A DNA stretch of 55,598 nt from assembly GCA_945871805.1 (NCBI GenBank), contig CAMBXE010000004.1, positions 1-55,598 of the forward strand, written 5' to 3'. The notes beneath the pieces were generated by a model. The model had not been told where the DNA came from, searched no databases, and saw nothing but the letters and a program-made list of their open reading frames with translations. Source of the stretch: Rhizobium sp. Q54. Lineage in GTDB: Bacteria > Pseudomonadota > Alphaproteobacteria > Rickettsiales > UBA1997. Positions 26,311-35,711 of this stretch are shown here, piece after piece; position 1 is the first letter of the stretch; each line of letters begins with the position of its first letter. The translations under genes were made by a program, and so were the position numbers.

Positions 26311-28244
26311 TATTTCTCCTCTTGCTTAGCAAAAATCTTGTCGTTGGTTTTTACTGGGTAGCGCGCAAGTAGGTAAGCATTGTAATCACTCATTACTTCC
26401 TTTCTAAACTCTTCTGCAGATTGCTTTTTAGCTTGCTCAAGTTGAATCGAATTTACCGCAGATTTTTTAATCTCACGTAACACCCCAATTACAAATTCAC
26501 TTTCCCCTTGAGTCGCGAGTGGCGTAGCTTGATCGACAGTAATCGCGAATAAATCTTTCAAAAATTGATCTTGGTAAGGCACTTGTTGACCTTGAAAAGT
26601 TAGATAAAAAATACGCGGAAATTCACGAGCCTTATCGAGTTTCAAACGGTATCTTGCAGCAACTTTTGCAACTTCATTTGGATTTTGCTTTACCTCTTCT
26701 CCAACCTTGCGAGCCAGATCTCCTAGAGCTTCTTTGAGCTTAACCACAAGTAAATCTGCAGTAACTCGACTCTGAACTTCTACCAATTCGCGCTGCTTAG
26801 AAGGAATAATTTCCGCTACTTCTAACGCATAAAATCCTTCTGAATTTTTAGCGTAGAAAACTTTTGAAGTTTGCTTCGCTTTTAATGCAAAGGAATTTTT
26901 AGCAAAATTGTCGAAAGACTTGATTTCAGAGACTTCTTCACCCTTGTCATTTTTGCTATTTTCATCAATCACAACTGATGTTGCGGTAACTTTTAGACCG
27001 AATTTCTTCGCTACTTCTGCAAGTGAATTACTGGTCAAAAGCAAGTCATCAATCGCTGAGATTTTTTCTTGCAAAACTTTCTCCTCTCTGCCTTCGGCCA
27101 TCTTTTGCTTAATACCGTTTTTAACTTCTGAAAAAGGAATTAATTGCGGCTGCGCGATCTCGTTAAGTAAAAAAACATGAAAGCCGAGAGGACTTGCAAT
27201 TACCTGACTATTTTCATTTACAGCTAGTTTAAAAATCGGTTCAGCAATTTGTGGAATGAGATCTTTTTGCGAAACTTTAGACAGTGTAATCGCCTTCAAA
27301 TCCTTCTTTGCCAACTCCTTTGCCAACTTTTCAAATTCGATTTGAACCTTTAATTTATCTACTTGGGTAAACTCTTCAAATTTTTGTAAGAAATTTTTTG
27401 CCTCAATCTCTTTGTCGAAAACTACGTGATAAAAATTACGCGTTTCTGACTTGGTGTATTGTTCTTTGCCGTTCTCATATTCAGCAAAAATTTCCTGATC
27501 GGAAATCTGCAAATCTTTAGCAAAATCTTTTTTAGAAAAACTTAAGTAAGAAACTTTACGACGCTCAGGCAAGACATATTGCGTTTGATTTTCTGTAAAA
27601 AATTTTTGCAATTCTTCTTCGCTTGGCTTGGCAATATTTCCCACATTTTTGGATGAAATTGTGATTACATCAGCAACGCGTTTTTCTTGTTTAAAATTCT
27701 CAACTTGAGCAATCACTGAATCACTCATCGGAGCAGAAACAGCAATGGATTGCAAGATCATGGTTGCTGCAATACCATTGGTAATTTCACTTACATATTT
27801 CTCTTCATTGAGGCCATTTTTTTTGAGAAATGCTTCGAATTTTTTACGATCAAATTTACCGCTCTCATTCTTGAAACTTGGATCTCTAGCAATCGATTCA
27901 AGAATAATTTTTTTACTTGCCGACACATCAAAATCATCAGCCAACTTTTTTATCATCACCTGATTAACTAAGCGCCCAAGAACATCCGATTTGAACCTCT
28001 CAGATTCAAGATATTGTAATGCCTCTTCGCTTTTATTGCTTGAGGCAAGAATGATTTCGCGATCAGCCCGCAAAGCTGAATTGAACTGGCCGTAACTAAT
28101 TGTGTCACCGCCGATTTTTGCTACCCAAGTGTTAGGGCTGCCAAGAATAAAACTACTAACACCGAATAGTACGAAGCTTAGAGCTACAAAGGCTAAAATG
28201 ATTTTGAAAAAAATGCTTTTAGCGAGTTTGCGAAAGAATTGCAT
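26310..28244 (-). CDS. ppiD: PpiD-like periplasmic peptidyl-prolyl isomerase/chaperone
   Basis: A 644-residue membrane-anchored SurA-N/parvulin protein helping outer-membrane protein folding. A short cytoplasmic start (QFFRKLAKSIF) and one membrane segment (about 14-36) precede a long periplasmic part: an N-terminal chaperone region with ISYGQFNSALRADRE, and a degenerate parvulin domain around residues 255-370 (SETRNFYHVVFDKE, SPLGFHVFLLNEI). The PPIase site is diverged, as in E. coli PpiD. I prefer the ATG at 28244; an in-frame start at 28283 adds 13 residues. First gene of the long minus-strand operon ending at pnp. Confidence 0.9.
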   Translation of the reverse strand: MQFFRKLAKSIFFKIILAFVALSFVLFGVSSFILGSPNTWVAKIGGDTISYGQFNSALRADREIILASSNKSEEALQYLESERFKSDVLGRLVNQVMIKKLADDFDVSASKKIILESIARDPSFKNESGKFDRKKFEAFLKKNGLNEEKYVSEITNGIAATMILQSIAVSAPMSDSVIAQVENFKQEKRVADVITISSKNVGNIAKPSEEELQKFFTENQTQYVLPERRKVSYLSFSKKDFAKDLQISDQEIFAEYENGKEQYTKSETRNFYHVVFDKEIEAKNFLQKFEEFTQVDKLKVQIEFEKLAKELAKKDLKAITLSKVSQKDLIPQIAEPIFKLAVNENSQVIASPLGFHVFLLNEIAQPQLIPFSEVKNGIKQKMAEGREEKVLQEKISAIDDLLLTSNSLAEVAKKFGLKVTATSVVIDENSKNDKGEEVSEIKSFDNFAKNSFALKAKQTSKVFYAKNSEGFYALEVAEIIPSKQRELVEVQSRVTADLLVVKLKEALGDLARKVGEEVKQNPNEVAKVAARYRLKLDKAREFPRIFYLTFQGQQVPYQDQFLKDLFAITVDQATPLATQGESEFVIGVLREIKKSAVNSIQLEQAKKQSAEEFRKEVMSDYNAYLLARYPVKTNDKIFAKQEEK

Positions 28245-28324
28245 GGAAATTTGATTTAAATTTTGACCTGGAAATAGCCGCACCTTAAATCGTCATTATT
28301 AAATCATAAATCATAAATTTCAGA

Positions 28325-29566
28325 ATGATCATCGTTCAAAAATTTGGTGGCACTTCAGTTGGCGACATCTCGCGGATTAAAAATGTCGCCAAAAAAGTTA
28401 AGGCCGAACTCGACAAAAAAAATAAGGTAATTGTTGTCGTTTCAGCAATGTCTGGAGTGACCAATCAACTTGTCGATTACTGCAACCAAGTTTCGTCTCT
28501 AACTGACGATATTTCACTGCGCGAATATGATTCTGTGATTGCCACTGGCGAGCAAGTTACCTGTGGATTACTCGCGTTAGAGCTTCAGTCAATCGGCTAT
28601 AAAGCCCGGTCGCTCTTGGGTTGGCAAATTTCAATCAAAACAGACTCTATTCACAGTAAAGCCCGCATCGATTCAATCGACGGCGAATATCTGCTTGGTT
28701 TACTCGACGAATTTGACGTGGTCGTAATCGCTGGATTTCAGGGAATTCACGCAGAATCAAATCGCATTACCACTCTCGGCCGTGGAGGATCAGATACTTC
28801 CGCCGTAGCCATCGCCGCCGCAGTAAAAGCTGATCTTTGCGACATCTACACCGATGTGAGTGGCGTCTACACCACCGATCCACGCATCACCGACAAGGCC
28901 AGACGCTTAAAAAAAGTTACTTACGAAGAAATGTTGGAGATGGCCTACAGCGGTTCAAAAGTTTTACAAACCCGCTCAGTTGCAATGGCTATGGCCCACA
29001 ATGTGCGAGTGCGCGTGCTCTCAACTTTTGAAGAAGTTACCGAAAATTCAGGAACAGTTTTAGTCAACAATAACGAGGAAATCATGGAACGCAGACTCAT
29101 TACCGGCATCAGCTACAGTAAAAATGATGTACGCATTACTTTGGCTAACATGCCTGATCATCCCGGCCTTTCCGCCACGATTTTTGGCGCGCTAGCAGCG
29201 AAAGAAGTGAATGTCGACATGATCGTGCAAAACATTAGCTCGAACGGAAAATTCATCGACATCACCTTCACCGCCGGAGTAGATGAACTTGAGCGCGCCA
29301 AGCTGGCAATTGATTCAATCAAAGATGAAGTAAAATATTCTGAACTAAAAATTGACGGCAACATCGCTAAAATTTCAGTAATTGGCGTTGGCATGATTAG
29401 CCATTCTGGCGTCGCTCACACCATGTTCAAAGCTTTGGCAGAAAAAGGGATCAACCTGCTTTTGATCTCAACTTCAGAAATTAAAATTTCCGTACTAATC
29501 GCGAAAGAATACGGAGAACTCGCAGTGAGAATTCTGCACGATGCTTACGGCTTGGGGAAGAAATAG
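28325..29566 (+). CDS. lysC: Aspartokinase
   Basis: A 413-residue aspartate kinase, first step toward lysine, diaminopimelate, threonine and methionine. The N-terminal VQKFGGTSVGD kinase motif, GRGGSDTSAVAIAAAV, DIYTDVSGVYTTDPR, and two C-terminal ACT domains (about 265-330 and 345-410) for allosteric control by lysine/threonine. This is the single-chain LysC type of alphaproteobacteria. Diaminopimelate for peptidoglycan would explain keeping it. Divergent from ppiD across an 80-bp spacer with direct repeats of AAATCAT. Confidence 0.96.
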   Translation: MIIVQKFGGTSVGDISRIKNVAKKVKAELDKKNKVIVVVSAMSGVTNQLVDYCNQVSSLTDDISLREYDSVIATGEQVTCGLLALELQSIGYKARSLLGWQISIKTDSIHSKARIDSIDGEYLLGLLDEFDVVVIAGFQGIHAESNRITTLGRGGSDTSAVAIAAAVKADLCDIYTDVSGVYTTDPRITDKARRLKKVTYEEMLEMAYSGSKVLQTRSVAMAMAHNVRVRVLSTFEEVTENSGTVLVNNNEEIMERRLITGISYSKNDVRITLANMPDHPGLSATIFGALAAKEVNVDMIVQNISSNGKFIDITFTAGVDELERAKLAIDSIKDEVKYSELKIDGNIAKISVIGVGMISHSGVAHTMFKALAEKGINLLLISTSEIKISVLIAKEYGELAVRILHDAYGLGKK

Positions 29567-29633
29567 ATTTAAACGGTTTTTAACGCGACACACTTCTCAA
29601 GATCTTGATTTCACTTGGTTCACAAAAAAAATT

Positions 29634-29657
29634 ACTTTTTGCCAGCGGGCAAAAAGT
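29634..29657. terminator. Bidirectional terminator between lysC and hda
   Basis: ACTTTTTGCC (29634-29643) pairs perfectly with GGCAAAAAGT (29648-29657) around a 4-nt loop. T-rich sequence follows on the + side, and eight As just before the stem form a U-tract for the minus strand. Located between convergent genes. Confidence 0.75.
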
Positions 29658-29700
29658 TCATTTTAACCAGCAATGAGTTGCTTGAACCCATCAAATTTTT

Positions 29701-30309
29701 TTAGAAAATTTCTCTACTCACCGCTGCGTAACTTCTCTCAATTCGATCAAGAATAGATTTAATCAAACGCTTAGAGGGTCTGATCTGTCTACGCGCAAGA
29801 CGGTTCATCAACAAATGTTCTACCGCCTCACTTCCTGGATTTTCAATCGCAACAGTCACGATATTTTTAAGGCGAGAACTAAGATCCTTAAGACGAAAAA
29901 TCCGCAACTCCCTCATGCTCAACAGCAAAAATGCCCCAGCCTCATGTGCTGAATTTACTAGGCGGAGCAAAGATTCTTCATCTGTAATTTCGCAGAAATC
30001 TTCGAGGATGTAAAAGTGATCAGCGCGAAAAAATTCAACCGGATTCACAGAAAAAATTTCTTCCTTGTTCAAAAATTTAGCCGCAAATTTTTTAGCAAAA
30101 ATGCGCAGTAAGTGTGTTTTTCCTGACGCCTCTGCGCCCTTTAAAATCAAAGATGGAAGCTGTGCGGAAAAAAATTTCTTTTGTACAAAAAACTTCTGCA
30201 AAAAATTTCGCGCCACAAGATTTTCTGCGAGCGCGAGAAAATCTTCTTCGTGGCAAGAGTTAGAATTTTCTTCGCTTTGGAAGGGGAGAGAAAGTTGATC
30301 AGAGGCCAT
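29701..30309 (-). CDS. Hda/DnaA-like AAA protein
   Basis: A 202-residue DnaA-related ATPase lacking the DNA-binding domain. It starts with DQLSLPFQ, the hexapeptide-like clamp-binding motif (QLxLPF) by which Hda binds DnaN, followed by a P-loop LILKGAEASGKTHLLRIF, ILEDFCEI (Walker B like) and SSRLKNIV (box VII). Hda relatives such as HdaA of Caulobacter inactivate DnaA-ATP. A longer frame from 30363 would encode the palindromic repeat as protein, so I reject it. dnaN is at 52-53 kb. Confidence 0.88.
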   Translation of the reverse strand: MASDQLSLPFQSEENSNSCHEEDFLALAENLVARNFLQKFFVQKKFFSAQLPSLILKGAEASGKTHLLRIFAKKFAAKFLNKEEIFSVNPVEFFRADHFYILEDFCEITDEESLLRLVNSAHEAGAFLLLSMRELRIFRLKDLSSRLKNIVTVAIENPGSEAVEHLLMNRLARRQIRPSKRLIKSILDRIERSYAAVSREIF

Positions 30310-30322
30310 AAAAAAGAATGTA

Positions 30323-30402
30323 GTCGATCCCGCAACAAGTGCAGGGCGACAATTCTGGAGCACTTACTCCAAGACTGTCACTCCGCAGTTGTTGCGGGGT
30401 CC
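30323..30402. repeat. Inverted pair of CCCGCAACAA hairpin repeats upstream of hda
   Basis: 30323-30350 and 30377-30402 are inverted copies (with a few mismatches) of the hairpin CCCGCAACAAnTGCGGG seen elsewhere. Each can fold alone or they can pair with each other. They fill the gap between gatC and hda, and the linker between them (GGAGCACTTACTCCAAGAC) resembles the linker in the 42.4-kb array. Confidence 0.75.
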
Positions 30403-30409
30403 ATAAATT

Positions 30410-30700
30410 TTACTCAATTACTTTTGGCACCGCGAAATATCCATATTTCGCATTTTTAGCATTTTTCAAAACATCCTCTGCGATGTTGCCGTCAGAGATC
30501 TCGTCAGGATTCAACCGCAGAGACATTTTGTGAACATTGGTTAATGGCTCAACATTCGTAACATCAACTTCATTTAATTTTTCAACCCAAGAAATGATAC
30601 TCCCAACTTGTTTAGCTAGCGTTTCGCGATTCTCTTCGGGAATTTCAATTCTTGCTAAACGAGAAATTTTTTTAAAATCTTTCTCACTGATTTCAGACAT
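30410..30700 (-). CDS. gatC: Asp-tRNA(Asn)/Glu-tRNA(Gln) amidotransferase subunit C
   Basis: A 96-residue GatC, the small stabilising subunit of GatCAB. Typical features: KKISRLARIEIPEE at the start, INSW-like SIISWVEKLNEVDVTNVEP, and a C-terminal RLNPDEISDG...PKVIE. gatA and gatB are not in the window, though they commonly follow gatC. Divergent from ruvX with only 15 bp between starts. Confidence 0.95.
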   Translation of the reverse strand: MSEISEKDFKKISRLARIEIPEENRETLAKQVGSIISWVEKLNEVDVTNVEPLTNVHKMSLRLNPDEISDGNIAEDVLKNAKNAKYGYFAVPKVIE

Positions 30701-30715
30701 TTTTAAAAAGTTTAA

Positions 30716-31123
30716 ATGAAAAACGGACGCCTGATGGCACTCGATGTAGGCACAAAAAGAATCGGCATCGCAACTTGTGATGCAACTAGATTAATCGCCA
30801 CTCCGCGCATGATTCTTACCCGTCACAGCAGTCTAATTGACCTCACTAAAATCAAAGAATTCGCCGAAGAAAATGAAGTTGTTGGTATCGTAATTGGCCT
30901 ACCGATTGATTATGCAGACACTTGCAAAATCATTAGAAATTTTGCCGAAAATCTTGAAAAATTTCTGGAGAAAAAAATTCCGATTACTTTGTGTGATGAA
31001 AGTCTCAGCAGCTTCGAAGCCAAGGAAATTCACGCTTCGCCACTTTCGCGTAAAAAAAATAAATTCGTCGACGACATTGCCGCGGCAATAATTTTAGAGC
31101 ACTTTCTGCAAAGCGAAAATTAA
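30716..31123 (+). CDS. ruvX: RuvX/YqgF Holliday-junction resolvase-like nuclease
   Basis: A 135-residue RNase H-fold protein implicated in rRNA processing and possibly junction resolution. Motifs: [15 protein letters not shown] (first Asp), [21 protein letters not shown] (Glu) and [13 protein letters not shown] (last Asp). The 3' end overlaps the 3' end of hemA by 30 bp in convergent orientation. Confidence 0.94.
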   Translation: MKNGRLMALDVGTKRIGIATCDATRLIATPRMILTRHSSLIDLTKIKEFAEENEVVGIVIGLPIDYADTCKIIRNFAENLEKFLEKKIPITLCDESLSSFEAKEIHASPLSRKKNKFVDDIAAAIILEHFLQSEN

Positions 31124-32266
31124 ATCTTGGATCATCAAAGCACTGTGAAGTGGCGTGACAGTAATGCGCAAACGTTCGTCTCCCTTGGCAACTGTTGGGT
31201 AATTAATGTGCTGAATGTAAATGTTAAATTCCGTAAGTAATCTCTTTGAAGCCTCTCTAGCCTTAACTGCATCACCGATTCTAATCGAAACAATGTGCGA
31301 ATTATTTTTGATAATTTCAATTCCGGCCCTCGCCAATTCTGCTTTTAGCAACGAAACATTTTTGTGCAAAGCCTGACGCGCTGAATCATTAATTTGCGCC
31401 TGACGAATGTTGGAAATAGTTGCCGCGGCAATTACCGGCGGAAGCGCAGTCGTAAAAATAAAACCAGAAGCAAGACAGCGAATCGCGTCAATGATCTCGG
31501 CCTTTCCGACGATGTAACCGCCAATTGTACCGAAAGCTTTTGCACAAGTTCCTTGAATGATGTCAATCTGGTCAGACAGGCCAAGTGCTTGGCACAAACC
31601 AGCACCAGTAATGCCATAAAGCCCTACAGCATGCACTTCGTCAACGTAGGTTAGCGCCCGATATTTTTTGGCGAGATCAATAATTTTGGCAACTTCGCCA
31701 AAATCGCCATCCATTGAGTAGACCGATTCGAAGATAATTATTTTCGACTGATTTGTTGGATATTTTTTTAGTAATTCCTCGAGATGAGCCACGTCATTGT
31801 GACGAAAAATTTCTTTTGTAGAGCGGCTATTTCTAATTCCCGCGACAATCGAGGCATGATTTTTTTCGTCAGAAAAAATTACTAAATCCGGTAGAATTTT
31901 TGCTAAGGCTTGAATCGTCGCATCATTGGCGACATAGCCCGAAACAAAGCTCAATGCCGCTTCTTTGCTGTGCAATTTTGTGATTTCATTTTCGAGCTCG
32001 ATCAAAATGTGACTCGTTCCAGAAATATTTCTCGTTCCTCCTGCGCCAAGCCCGTAGAGCTTTAACGCCTCTTCTGCTTTTGCGATTGCTTCCTTATTTT
32101 GCCCGGCGCCAAGGTAATCATTCGAGCACCAAATAGTAATTTTTTTGCCATTTTGATTGTTAATCGCGCAGGGAAATTCGCCGCAAATCCGCGAAATATC
32201 TAAAAATTCGCGGTAACGATTTTCTTTCTTTAGGCGCTCAATTGCTTGTCTGAAAGGCTCTAACAT
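31094..32266 (-). CDS. hemA: 5-aminolevulinate synthase
   Basis: A 390-residue PLP enzyme condensing glycine and succinyl-CoA, the alphaproteobacterial C4 start of haem synthesis. Seen: [48 protein letters not shown], the cofactor-stacking His, [10 protein letters not shown], and the PLP lysine in [13 protein letters not shown]. About 10-15 residues shorter than the usual 400-405. Its start shares one base with the stop of the helicase gene (TAATG). Together with hemJ this argues for an own haem pathway. Confidence 0.97.
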   Translation of the reverse strand: MLEPFRQAIERLKKENRYREFLDISRICGEFPCAINNQNGKKITIWCSNDYLGAGQNKEAIAKAEEALKLYGLGAGGTRNISGTSHILIELENEITKLHSKEAALSFVSGYVANDATIQALAKILPDLVIFSDEKNHASIVAGIRNSRSTKEIFRHNDVAHLEELLKKYPTNQSKIIIFESVYSMDGDFGEVAKIIDLAKKYRALTYVDEVHAVGLYGITGAGLCQALGLSDQIDIIQGTCAKAFGTIGGYIVGKAEIIDAIRCLASGFIFTTALPPVIAAATISNIRQAQINDSARQALHKNVSLLKAELARAGIEIIKNNSHIVSIRIGDAVKAREASKRLLTEFNIYIQHINYPTVAKGDERLRITVTPLHSALMIQDLIFALQKVL

Positions 32267-33531
32267 TAAAGGCTCTGGTAAAATTTCACCGCGTTTGAAT
32301 CAGCAAAAATTTTCTCAAAATTAATCGATTTGATAAAAACACCTTCGAGACAACGTGCACGTGACAGTGCGACGTAGACTTGACCCGGGCTGAAGGCGTC
32401 GGATAAATCACAAGAAATCTTGTCGAGGGTCAAGCCTTGCGATTTGTGAATCGTCATTGCCCAAGCAAGAATCAATGGAACCTGACTAACTCCCGCCTCT
32501 GTCACCGCAATTTTTTTTTCGCTGTCGAATTTTTCAATCAACCATTCTTCCGGCGCGATCGTTAGAATTTTTTTATTCTCAAACTCAACCACGGGATGCG
32601 ATCTTTTTGACGAAAAATCACGCACAACTCCGAGCGAGCCATTAATTATTCCTTCCTTCTGGTAAGTATTTTTAATCATCATCACCTGCGCTCCGACCTT
32701 TAACTTCAACATCTCAGCCGCTAAACAATTCTTTTTTAGAAATTCAATTCTTGCCGGCTCGCCAAAATATTCTGCGACGTGAACTATTTCTTCGCGCGGA
32801 ATTTTCTTCAGCTCCAAGCCGTTTATTTCTTCAACTTTGAGATTGTGAGTAGTCAAAATTGTCGGGCGAATCGCGCCATTGTCACTGACTCCAATTCTTG
32901 ACTCCAAGACCTCGCGATCATTTTTGTCGAGAATTCCGACGCGTAAATTATTTAAAATTTTTACGAAGTTTTCGTCGCCCTGACGAAAACTTCCATCAAG
33001 GACAAAAGCTTGCAAATCAAGGTCGCGCCAGGTTTGCGAATTGAAGCAAAAATTAAAATAATTACTGCCGCGATTCACTGGGGGCAGTTGCAAAAAATCA
33101 CCAAATAATAACATCTGAATTCCGCCCATCGGCTTATTATTTTCCCGTACCGCCTGAAAAACCTGATTAAGAATTTCAAAAACTTCTCGTGAAATCATCG
33201 AAACCTCGTCAATGGCCAAAGCCTTGGCCTGCTTGATCTTGCGTCGCACACGCAAAAATTTTGCCGTAAAAATATTTTCGATTATTTGTTCGATTGGAAG
33301 ATTGGCGAGGCCAATTCCCGCCCAAGAATGGATCGTCGTGCCACCAATATTCACTGCAGCAATACCAGTACTTGCAGTCACTTCAAGACCGCGACTGGCG
33401 TAATTTCTTTTGAGAAAACTTAAAAGGTAAGATTTGCCACTACCCGCGCCGCCTGTAATGAAAAGGTTTTTGCCATTTTCAAAAGCATCGACGACCTCAG
33501 ACTGCGCGGGTGACAAATCAGTGACTTCCAT
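32266..33531 (-). CDS. PIF1-like superfamily 1 helicase
   Basis: A 421-residue SF1B DNA helicase. Walker A is [14 protein letters not shown] (27-34); motif Ia [25 protein letters not shown] is the PIF1 signature; motif [11 protein letters not shown]; motif [16 protein letters not shown]; the C-terminal UvrD-like part has [15 protein letters not shown] and YVALSRA. It lacks extra N- or C-terminal domains. PIF1 relatives unwind G-quadruplexes and R-loops, but bacterial roles are little studied. It is placed between dsbA and hemA with 0-1 bp spacing. Confidence 0.92.
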   Translation of the reverse strand: MEVTDLSPAQSEVVDAFENGKNLFITGGAGSGKSYLLSFLKRNYASRGLEVTASTGIAAVNIGGTTIHSWAGIGLANLPIEQIIENIFTAKFLRVRRKIKQAKALAIDEVSMISREVFEILNQVFQAVRENNKPMGGIQMLLFGDFLQLPPVNRGSNYFNFCFNSQTWRDLDLQAFVLDGSFRQGDENFVKILNNLRVGILDKNDREVLESRIGVSDNGAIRPTILTTHNLKVEEINGLELKKIPREEIVHVAEYFGEPARIEFLKKNCLAAEMLKLKVGAQVMMIKNTYQKEGIINGSLGVVRDFSSKRSHPVVEFENKKILTIAPEEWLIEKFDSEKKIAVTEAGVSQVPLILAWAMTIHKSQGLTLDKISCDLSDAFSPGQVYVALSRARCLEGVFIKSINFEKIFADSNAVKFYQSL

Positions 33532-34422
33532 CTATTTCGCAGCTCTAACTGCAGCGACCTTATCTTTAAGAGCTTGAGCTTCCATGGCACCTGGGAACAG
33601 CTCTTCACCAATTACGAAGCCTGGAGTTCCGTTGATTCCAATTGAGTTACCAAGCACAAGATTAGCTTGAAGTATCGCGTCAATTTTGTCTTTTTCGCTC
33701 TTCAGAGATTCTTCAATTTTAGCAGAATTTAGTCCGATTGATTTAACGATTTTCAAAGCTCCAGCTTTTCCATGTTCGTTTGATTTCATCAAAGCATCGT
33801 GAAATTTTTTGTAAGATTCTGGAAAGTTAATGTTAACCGCGATGGCAACTTGCGCCATCTCCATTGAAGGCTGACCAAGAATTGGGAACTCTTTGTAAAC
33901 GACTTTAACTTTCTTGTCGCCCTGTAGGAATTGTTCAAGAGATGCGTGCGCTTTTTTGCAGTAGCCACAGTTGTAATCGAAGAACTCAACCACGGTTACA
34001 TCGGCATCAGCTGGTGCGTAAGTAGCAGAATTTTTGTCATTAAAAATTTCTTCTTTCTTGGTGCCAATATTTTGTTGTGCATTTTTCATGCGATCTTCAC
34101 CCATCTTTTTTTGCATGTTAGAAACCGATTGAAGAACGATGTGTGGATTGGCTTCGATCCATTTCGTAACGACTTTTTCAACATCTTCAACATTTTTAAC
34201 TTTATCGTCCTTGTCTAGACCGCTTGGCTTTACACCTGCTCCCATAACATCACCTTCACCAATTGGAGCTTCTTGCTTAACCTCTTCGCTAGCTGCTTTT
34301 TCGGATTTTTTGCTACCGAAAGTAGTGTAGATTCCGCCGACCAAAAGTAGCACGACGACAACAACTGCGATTGGCTTAACCAAAGAAGGTTTGTCGCCAA
34401 GATTTTTATTTATGAATGACAT
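33532..34422 (-). CDS. DsbA/Com1-type thiol-disulfide oxidoreductase
   Basis: A 296-residue membrane-anchored thioredoxin-fold protein. One N-terminal membrane span (about 16-35), a charged linker, then the DsbA domain with VVEFFDYNCGYCKKAH (Cys152-Gly-Tyr-Cys155) and the cis-Pro in GINGTPGFVIGEELFPG. It resembles the Com1 outer-surface/periplasmic family known from Coxiella and Rickettsiales. Likely makes or isomerises disulfides in envelope proteins. First gene of a dsbA-helicase-hemA unit, divergent from rnhB. Confidence 0.9.
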   Translation of the reverse strand: MSFINKNLGDKPSLVKPIAVVVVVLLLVGGIYTTFGSKKSEKAASEEVKQEAPIGEGDVMGAGVKPSGLDKDDKVKNVEDVEKVVTKWIEANPHIVLQSVSNMQKKMGEDRMKNAQQNIGTKKEEIFNDKNSATYAPADADVTVVEFFDYNCGYCKKAHASLEQFLQGDKKVKVVYKEFPILGQPSMEMAQVAIAVNINFPESYKKFHDALMKSNEHGKAGALKIVKSIGLNSAKIEESLKSEKDKIDAILQANLVLGNSIGINGTPGFVIGEELFPGAMEAQALKDKVAAVRAAK

Positions 34423-34483
34423 GGGATTGTGTTAAATTAATTTACGAAGAAGAGGCGCGCAATAAAGAGAAAAGCAACTACAA

Positions 34484-35125
34484 ATGCAACCGAGTTTTTT
34501 AATCGAAAATAATTACCAAAATCTATTTGTTGCCGGCATTGATGAAGCTGGTCGCGGGCCTCTTGCTGGGCCGGTTGTTGCTGCTTGCGTGATTCTTGAT
34601 CGCGAAGACTTTCCTCGTGGGAAAAATTGCGAGATTAATGATTCAAAAAAACTCTCAAAATTGCGACGTCAAAAAATATTTTCTGAGTTAAAAAATAAAG
34701 CAAAATTTGGAATTGGAATTGTCGATGAAAAAATAATCGACGAGATCAATATTCTTGAAGCAACTAAGCTAGCAATGCTTCGCGCTTATTTAGATTTACA
34801 AAAAAAATACCAAATTTTTCCGCAAATAATTTTAGTCGACGGCAATTTTATTCCCTTCAAAAAACAGAATAAAATCAGCGAAATTTTAGCAATTGTAAAA
34901 GGGGATCAAAAAAGTCTCTCGATTGCTGCAGCATCGATCATTGCCAAAGAAACTCGTGACCAGATTATGCGAGATTTAGATCAAAAATATCCACAATTTG
35001 GCTTTGCTAAACATGCCGGATATCCGACCAAATTTCATCGCGAGAAAATTCATGAACATGGAATTTGCGAGTTTCATCGCAAGTCTTTCGAGCCAATAAA
35101 ATCAATTCTTAATGCGAGTAATTAA
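34484..35125 (+). CDS. rnhB: Ribonuclease HII
   Basis: A 213-residue RNase HII that removes ribonucleotides and RNA primers from DNA. The catalytic region begins with AGIDEAGRGPLAGPVVAACV (Asp-Glu), followed by DSKKLSKLRRQKIF, LVDGNF and KGDQKSLSIAAASIIAK with the other acidic residues. Normal length. Its end overlaps tsaC by 14 bp. Confidence 0.96.
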   Translation: MQPSFLIENNYQNLFVAGIDEAGRGPLAGPVVAACVILDREDFPRGKNCEINDSKKLSKLRRQKIFSELKNKAKFGIGIVDEKIIDEINILEATKLAMLRAYLDLQKKYQIFPQIILVDGNFIPFKKQNKISEILAIVKGDQKSLSIAAASIIAKETRDQIMRDLDQKYPQFGFAKHAGYPTKFHREKIHEHGICEFHRKSFEPIKSILNASN

Positions 35126-35711
35126 CGAAAAATATCCAAACATGGCGGAAATTTCTTCTGAGTTTTTACGTGCCGGAAAAATAATTTCTTTTCCTACCGA
35201 CACAGTTTACGCACTTGCTGCTGATGCCAGTAATTTCAAGGCCGTAGAAGCTCTTTATCAAATCAAAAATCGTGATCAAAAAAAACCAATTGCGATCTTT
35301 GTTAAAGATCTCGACACGGCAAAAAAGATTTTTTTCTTCGACAAAAAAACGGAAGAAATCGCTGAAAAATTTTTACCCGGCGCCTTGACTTTAGTTTTAA
35401 AAACACGCGACGAAGCCACATCCTCTTTAGCTTCTAACCTTAATAAAAATTCTGACAATTTTTTAGGATTTCGCGTCGTAGATAATTTTTTCACCAAAGA
35501 ATTATTCAAAAAATTTGACGGAATTTTAGCAGTAACTAGCGTAAATATTAGTGGCAATGCAGCAATCACAAATTCCGATGAAATTAAAAATATTTTTCCA
35601 AATATCGATTTATTAATCGAAGGCGGAATATCTCCTCAACCAGCATCGACGGTAGCTAAAATCACTGACAACAAAATTACAATTTTACGCCAAGGACCAG
35701 TAATTTTATGA
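35112..35711 (+). CDS. tsaC: L-threonylcarbamoyladenylate synthase (TsaC/YrdC)
   Basis: A 199-residue enzyme making the activated intermediate for t6A37 in ANN-decoding tRNAs. Core motifs: ISFPTDTVYALAADA, YQIKNRDQKKPIAIFV, LPGALTLVLK, FRVVDN and VTSVNISGNAAITN. It is the short TsaC form with no C-terminal Sua5 domain. A later ATG at 35142 is possible. Overlaps rnhB upstream and the FKBP-like gene downstream by 4 bp. Confidence 0.94.
   Translation: MRVINEKYPNMAEISSEFLRAGKIISFPTDTVYALAADASNFKAVEALYQIKNRDQKKPIAIFVKDLDTAKKIFFFDKKTEEIAEKFLPGALTLVLKTRDEATSSLASNLNKNSDNFLGFRVVDNFFTKELFKKFDGILAVTSVNISGNAAITNSDEIKNIFPNIDLLIEGGISPQPASTVAKITDNKITILRQGPVIL

Noticed and set aside
30310-30363. N-terminal extension of the Hda-like protein
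   Set aside because: It is the translation of the palindromic repeat; the ATG at 30309 places the clamp-binding motif at the N terminus, as expected for Hda.
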